NCBI GenBank assembly: GCA_964386865.1
Contig: CAYLUN010000090.1
Coordinates: 1-20,375, forward strand
Length of the DNA: 20,375 nucleotides
Reading direction: 5' to 3'
From: CAYLUN01 sp964386865
GTDB lineage: Bacteria; Verrucomicrobiota; Kiritimatiellia; RFP12; UBA1067
The position numbers and the translations under genes are program-made. The notes beneath the pieces are model-generated. The model saw only the letters and a list, made by a program, of their open reading frames with translations. It was not told where the DNA came from and ran no database searches. Shown here piece after piece: positions 15,913 to 20,375 of this stretch; the stretch's first letter is position 1, and each line of letters starts with the position of its first letter.

Positions 15913-18900
15913 CTATCTGACGCGCAACAGCGTGCCAGACGGGTAGACTTGCAGCGACGCGCTGCTGCTGAGCGTGACGCCGGTGACACCAAAGACCAAA
16001 ACATCATACGTAGCCGCATGCGTGAACGTGGCCGGACTGAACGTCAGCCATGCCTGGGTGGCTCCTGGGATCCACTGGCCGTTGCGCCGCCACTGGTAGG
16101 CGGTGGCGCCGGCGGCCTGGACGTAGAAGGAGGCGGTCAAGCCCGAACGAACCGCCCGCGGCAGGGGCTGCACGTAGATCTCTGGGCCGCTGCCTGTCTG
16201 TGTAGAGCCGCCCCAGCGCACCAGCACGTAGAGGTTCTTGACGCTGTACGTGGCGGCATTTGCGTTAAACGTCCAGTCCGCGCTGCCGGTGGTCTGGTTG
16301 CCAATGCCCAGTTCCGGCACGAAGCCGCTGCCGCCGAAGTGATTCAGCGCAAAGATGGTCTGGGCCGCCGCCGTGTTATGCACCTGCATGCAGGCGTAGT
16401 TGCCGGCCGTGGGCCGATCGCCGAAATCGAAGGCCGAGGCGCTCGCGCCGGGTATGTTGAGGCTGTTGACTCCGTCGTAGTTGGAGGACCAGAACTCGAC
16501 GTTGCCGAACGGGATGCCGGTGTTGGTAGCGACCGTCACGTTCGCGATGTTTGCCGACGCGTAGACGTTCAGGTTGCTGACGTACTGCTGGAAGAGCGCG
16601 CCGCGATCCGGCGTGGGCACGCCGACTTTCGTGAGGTCCCAAGTGAAGGCATCCATCGAGACGTAGGCCCACTGAGCGAACCCGTTCGTCCCGGTCAGCT
16701 CCAGGCAGTAAGCGATCCGGTCGAACGGCGCGGACTGCGCGTAGCGGCTTTCGTCAACGAAGTAGTTGCACCCGTTGACGTAATTCACCGTGTTGCTGAG
16801 CGCCAACTGGTGAATCAGCGTGTAGCCGGCGGTTTCCTGAACGTTCGCAAGGACCGCGGGCAGCGCGGTCGACGGCGCGGTGAAGGAGATCGTGGAGCCC
16901 GCCGCGATCAGGTTGCCGTTGGAGGTGCGGTCGCGCACGCCGCTGACCGTCACCTGGTAAGCTTGGCCCGCCGTCATGGCCGAGGTCGTGAGAATGACGC
17001 TGAGCTTGTTGGTCGTCAGGGTCGCGCTCGTCACGGTCACGCCGTTGTTCAGGGTGAACGTGCCGTCGGTCGCCGCGCGGTCCGACAGCGCCTCGCTGAA
17101 GGTCAGCAAGACCTTGTCCAGCGCGCGCGAGGCGGAGGCGCTGACGAGCGTTGGAGCGACAAGGTCGGTGTCGCCGCCCGGCAGGACGAGCACGTGCAGG
17201 ATGCGGCGGCTGTAGGTGGCCGCGTTGTAGGTGAAGGTGTAGTCGGGGTCATTGTTTGACCACACCTTGTTCGTACCGATGCCCAGGGCTATATCGCCGT
17301 TGTTGTTGAAATGGTTCATGGCGAAGAGGGTCTGCTTCGCGCCGTAATCATGCACCTGCATGCAGCCGTGGCCGGTGCTGGAGGAGGCGCCGCCGTCGCC
17401 GAAATCGCACAAGGAGCCGCTGGCGCCGGGGATGTTGATGGCGTTGCTGCCGTTATAGTTGCCAGGCCAGAACTCGATGTTGCCGGTGGTGATGCCTGAG
17501 CCGTTGCTGATGCCGCCGACATTGGAGAAGACGTCCAGCTTGCTGACGCGCTGCTGGAAGAGGGTGCCGGCGAGCGGCACGCCGATCTTGGCCGGATCGG
17601 TCGTGAAGGCGTCCATGGAGGTCCAGACGTACGAGGGCTGCGGGTCGGCGGGCTTCTGCAGTTCCATGTAGTAGGCGATGCGGTTGAAGGAGCCCGGAAC
17701 CGTCACGGCGCGTCGGTCGACGATGTAGTTTGTGCCAGCGGCCCAAACCGTATCGTTGAACTTGCCTCGCGGGGGAATGTTCGTGATGGAGCAGACGAGC
17801 TGATAGCCGGCGGCTGCCGCAGGGACGTTCGCCGCGATCTCGGCGGGCAGGTCGGAGGCGAGGGCCGGGGCTACAGGCCGCACCATGACGTAGAGGGTGC
17901 GGCGGAAGTAGGTGCCCGCGTTGCCTGCGTTTGTCCAGTCCTTGTCATTGCTGCCGGGCCGGTTGCCGATGCCGAGCGCGATGGACTGGTTGTCCGTGCC
18001 CCAGTTGTTCATGGCGAAGAGCACCTGCGAGAGGCCCGCGTTGTGGACCTGCATGCAGCCGTGGCCGGCCGTGGCCGTTCCACCGGAGTCACCCCAGTCG
18101 TAGTAGGAGGCGCTGGCGTTGACGATGCCCAGCGAGTTGGCCGCATTATAGCTGGAGGCCCAGAATTCGATGTTGCCGTTCGCCATTCCCGTGCCGTCGG
18201 TGACGCCGGAGACGTTCGACTTCACGTCCAGGTTCGTGACGTACCGCTGGTAGGCAACCTTCGCTGCGACGGTGGGCACGCCGATTTGGTGGCGGAACTG
18301 GGTGAAGGGGTTCATGGCGGTCCAGACGTACTGGGTGGTGGCGTCGGCCTTGACCAGTTCCATGTAGTACGCCACGCGGTCGAAGGAGCCCGTGGCGAGG
18401 CTCTGGTTGTAGCGGTAGGGGTCAGTGGTGGTGGTGAACTTGCCCGTGGTCGGAATATCCAGCGTATAGACCAACTGGAAGCCGCTGGCCAGCGCGCCGA
18501 CGTTGGCGGTGATCACGGACGGAAGCGCGGTTGGGGCGACGGTGATGGTCGAGCCGGGAGCGATCGCAATGCCGGCGCCAAGGTCGCGCACACCCGTCAC
18601 CGTGAGTGTGAGGGTTTGTCCGGCCGGCTGCGGCGTGGTGACGAGGTTCACGCTGCGCAGGTCGGGCAGGAGCGTCGCCGACACAACGGCGACGCCGCCG
18701 TCGAGGGCGAAGCGGCTCGCGTCGACCGAGGCGGCTACGAGCGCCTCCGAGAAGGTGACGACGACGAGCGTGCCGGCCGAACCCGCCTGGGCCGAAACCA
18801 GCGTGGGAGGCGTGGTGTCGGCGCCCAAGGCGGCGAGCACGTAGAGCGCGCGGACGGGGTAGTTGCCCGCGTTGTTGGAGAATGTCCAGTCGGGGTGACC

Positions 18901-20375
18901 GGACGGCTTGTTGCCGATGCCGAGGTCGGGCGTGGAGCCGCCTGTGGAGCCCCAGTTGTTGAAGGCGAAGAGCGTCTGAGCCGCGCCCGTGTTATGGATC
19001 TGCATGGAGCCGTAGGAGCCGGTTGTCTTTCGCTGGTCGCCGAAATCGCAGAGCGAGCCGCTCGCGCCAGGAACGCCGGCCGCGTTGACCGCGTCGTAAT
19101 CGAACGGCCAGAACTCGATGTTGCCCGTCAGCCCCGTGCCGGTGGTGACGGAGGGGTCGTTACACAGCACGTTCATGCGGGTGACAGACTGCTGGAAGAC
19201 CGCGCCGGTGGTCTTGGCCGGGATGCCGATCTTGTTGACATCATCCGTGAAGGAGTCCATGGACGTCCAGACATAGGTGAGGTCGCCGTCGAGCGTCTGC
19301 AGCTCCAGGTAGTAGGCCAGCCGGCTGAGGGGGCCGTTGAGCAATGCGGCGTTATTCGTGTCGTAACTGATGAGGCTGCCGCTGTAGGCCGCCGCGTTGG
19401 GTAGGTTGATGGCGTAGGCCAGTCGATAACCGGCGGCTTCCGGCACGTTGCCCTGATAGCCGCGGACGGTGGCGCGGAACGCGTCCGAGCTGTTGCTGGG
19501 AACGGACTGGGTGATGGGCCACGAGTAGTCTTTCACGTCGTTGACGGTCAGCGTGTAGACGGCGTTACGCGTGAGGGGCGAGGTCGCGAGCGTGACCGTG
19601 CGCTGGTCCGCGCTCAGTGTCGCGCCGGAGATCGTCACTCCGCCGCTCAGCGCGTAGTTGACGAGGTTGGTGGCGGTCTCCGGGTCCAGGGCTTTGCTGA
19701 AGATCGCCCGTACGCCTTGGAGGTTGGCCAGGTTGACGGCGCGGGCGAGGGCGGGGGCCAAGCTGTCGCCATAGATGCTGACCACGTTCGTAATGGCCGG
19801 CAACCAGGCCGCCGCCATCTTGGAGTAGCCCGTCGCGTTGGGGTGCAAGTTGTCGTACATGTCGGTCAGCTCGAGCTGCGCGTGCATGTCGAGGAAATGC
19901 ACCTTGCGTCCCAGCAGCCGCTGGGCAGCCACCTTGCCGGCCACAAACGGGTTGAAGTAGTTCGTGATCGCCGTGTAGTTCGGCTCGGCCCGTTTCATCA
20001 GCGTGGTGACGATGATGTTGGCGTTCGGGCGGTTGGTCGCGATCTTGGTGACCAGCGCGTCCAAACGGTCGACCGCGTTGGTGAAGGCCGTGCCGCCTCC
20101 GGAGTCGTTGGTACCGATGTGCAGCAAGATCACGTCGGGGTCGTTGATCGCGTAGAGCCAGTCGAGGATGTTGGCGTCGATGTTGCCGATCGTCCAACCG
20201 CCGACGCCCGCGTGGTCGGAGTCGGGCAGGCCGGCCGCGCCGTTGCCGGTTTGGGTGCCCACGTAGTCGACCGCGTAGCCGGCGTTGGTGAGGGCCGTGT
20301 AGAGGGGCAGGCGGTAGCCGCCCGGCGTGCTGCTGCCGTAGGTGATGGAGTCGCCCAGCGGCATGATGCGGATGA
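15913..20375 (-). CDS. Gene D: giant CE3-like SGNH esterase, 5' end outside window
   Basis: The frame runs off the right edge. The ATG at 20364 is the internal Met of the IRIMPLGDS motif, not the start, because the three codons before it (Ile-Arg-Ile) continue the homology. The signal peptide and true start are therefore missing. Counting from that Met, 1483 residues are visible. The SGNH domain (to about 194) has Ser6, GTND (Asn86), Asp171 and His174. Then come an SbsA-like Ig (203-298), module 1 (300-511), Ig (518-610), modules 2 and 3 (613-831, 838-1062), Ig (1069-1164), module 4 (1168-1384) and an I-set-type Ig (1395-1475), ending GTLLRVR. The layout matches gene C. Block II reads HAGVGGW instead of the HEGH.GW of the paralogues. 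Module 3 is more diverged than its counterparts in A-C. This is the first visible gene of the putative operon, so the operon promoter is probably beyond the window. Confidence 0.92.
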   Translation of the reverse strand, partial: IRIMPLGDSITYGSSTPGGYRLPLYTALTNAGYAVDYVGTQTGNGAAGLPDSDHAGVGGWTIGNIDANILDWLYAINDPDVILLHIGTNDSGGGTAFTNAVDRLDALVTKIATNRPNANIIVTTLMKRAEPNYTAITNYFNPFVAGKVAAQRLLGRKVHFLDMHAQLELTDMYDNLHPNATGYSKMAAAWLPAITNVVSIYGDSLAPALARAVNLANLQGVRAIFSKALDPETATNLVNYALSGGVTISGATLSADQRTVTLATSPLTRNAVYTLTVNDVKDYSWPITQSVPSNSSDAFRATVRGYQGNVPEAAGYRLAYAINLPNAAAYSGSLISYDTNNAALLNGPLSRLAYYLELQTLDGDLTYVWTSMDSFTDDVNKIGIPAKTTGAVFQQSVTRMNVLCNDPSVTTGTGLTGNIEFWPFDYDAVNAAGVPGASGSLCDFGDQRKTTGSYGSMQIHNTGAAQTLFAFNNWGSTGGSTPDLGIGNKPSGHPDWTFSNNAGNYPVRALYVLAALGADTTPPTLVSAQAGSAGTLVVVTFSEALVAASVDASRFALDGGVAVVSATLLPDLRSVNLVTTPQPAGQTLTLTVTGVRDLGAGIAIAPGSTITVAPTALPSVITANVGALASGFQLVYTLDIPTTGKFTTTTDPYRYNQSLATGSFDRVAYYMELVKADATTQYVWTAMNPFTQFRHQIGVPTVAAKVAYQRYVTNLDVKSNVSGVTDGTGMANGNIEFWASSYNAANSLGIVNASASYYDWGDSGGTATAGHGCMQVHNAGLSQVLFAMNNWGTDNQSIALGIGNRPGSNDKDWTNAGNAGTYFRRTLYVMVRPVAPALASDLPAEIAANVPAAAAGYQLVCSITNIPPRGKFNDTVWAAGTNYIVDRRAVTVPGSFNRIAYYMELQKPADPQPSYVWTSMDAFTTDPAKIGVPLAGTLFQQRVSKLDVFSNVGGISNGSGITTGNIEFWPGNYNGSNAINIPGASGSLCDFGDGGASSSTGHGCMQVHDYGAKQTLFAMNHFNNNGDIALGIGTNKVWSNNDPDYTFTYNAATYSRRILHVLVLPGGDTDLVAPTLVSASASRALDKVLLTFSEALSDRAATDGTFTLNNGVTVTSATLTTNKLSVILTTSAMTAGQAYQVTVSGVRDRTSNGNLIAAGSTISFTAPSTALPAVLANVQETAGYTLIHQLALSNTVNYVNGCNYFVDESRYAQSAPFDRIAYCLELTGTNGFAQWAYVSMDAFTWDLTKVGVPTPDRGALFQQYVSNLNVYASANIANVTVATNTGIPFGNVEFWSSNYDGVNSLNIPGASASAFDFGDRPTAGNYACMQVHNTAAAQTIFALNHFGGSGFVPELGIGNQTTGSADWTFNANAATYSVKNLYVLVRWGGSTQTGSGPEIYVQPLPRAVRSGLTASFYVQAAGATAYQWRRNGQWIPGATQAWLTFSPATFTHAATYDVLVFGVTGVTLSSSASLQVYPSGTLLRVR
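16213..19467 (-). repeat. four copies of the unnamed module in gene D
   Basis: The copies lie at 18832-19467, 17872-18528, 17179-17853 and 16213-16863, in protein order. Copy 3 departs from its counterparts in A-C: it lacks the QWIW form and the PTN.C segment, and carries an insertion near its start. Copy 2 has YYDWGD in place of the usual YDFGD. Confidence 0.9.
20212..20375 (-). repeat. 5' segment of gene D nearly identical to gene C
   Basis: Partner of the segment at 15644-15808. Both encode GSSTPGGYRLPLYTALTNAG, which genes A and B do not share. The similarity may continue beyond the window edge. Confidence 0.75.

Noticed and set aside
20362..20364. ATG at 20364 as start of gene D
   Set aside because: It is the Met inside the IRIMPLGDS motif. 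Starting there would remove the signal peptide and first strand present in A-C, and the frame stays open to the window edge.
216..20375. CRISPR array or insertion sequence behind the repetitiveness
   Set aside because: The repetition is protein-level modularity in open frames of about 640 bp with diverged copies. There are no short direct repeats with spacers, no terminal inverted repeats and no transposase.

Overview
The window is GC-rich bacterial DNA, and every gene I can support lies on the minus strand. It holds one complete tRNA-Ser gene at the left edge and four consecutive, very large, homologous genes that fill the rest. I call them A (216-6353), B (6386-11275), C (11312-15889) and D (15913 to the right edge, 5' end missing). 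The genes are separated by only 23-36 bp and read right to left, so D-C-B-A is probably one transcription unit ending at a possible hairpin before the tRNA. The host is most likely a member of the PVC group (Verrucomicrobiota or Kiritimatiellota). The grounds are large secreted multidomain hydrolases with PVC-style Ig domains and high GC. This is an inference, since no taxonomic marker other than the tRNA is present.

Each protein is built on one plan. A signal peptide comes first (A-C; D's is off the window). It is followed by an SGNH/GDSL hydrolase domain resembling carbohydrate esterase family 3 (acetylxylan esterase-like), with its Ser, Asn, Asp and His blocks intact. Next comes an SbsA-like Ig domain, then a chain of about 215-residue modules that I cannot assign to a named family, interrupted by more SbsA-like Ig domains. 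An I-set-type Ig domain and a short hydrophobic tail close the protein. I count 5 esterase domains, 17 copies of the unnamed module, 14 SbsA-like Ig domains and 4 C-terminal Ig domains.

The likely role is extracellular or cell-surface handling of an acetylated polysaccharide. The esterase would remove acetyl groups, and the modules and Ig domains would bind glycan or act as stalks. The catalytic class follows from known family motifs; the substrate and the module function are inference.

The most interesting points are the unnamed repeated module, the tandem amplification of whole giant genes, and the mosaic pattern of similarity among the copies. Different segments of the esterase region pair the paralogues differently, which suggests recombination or gene conversion. 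Gene A carries two different esterase subtypes in one chain. Long open frames on the plus strand are antisense shadows of these repetitive GC-rich genes.
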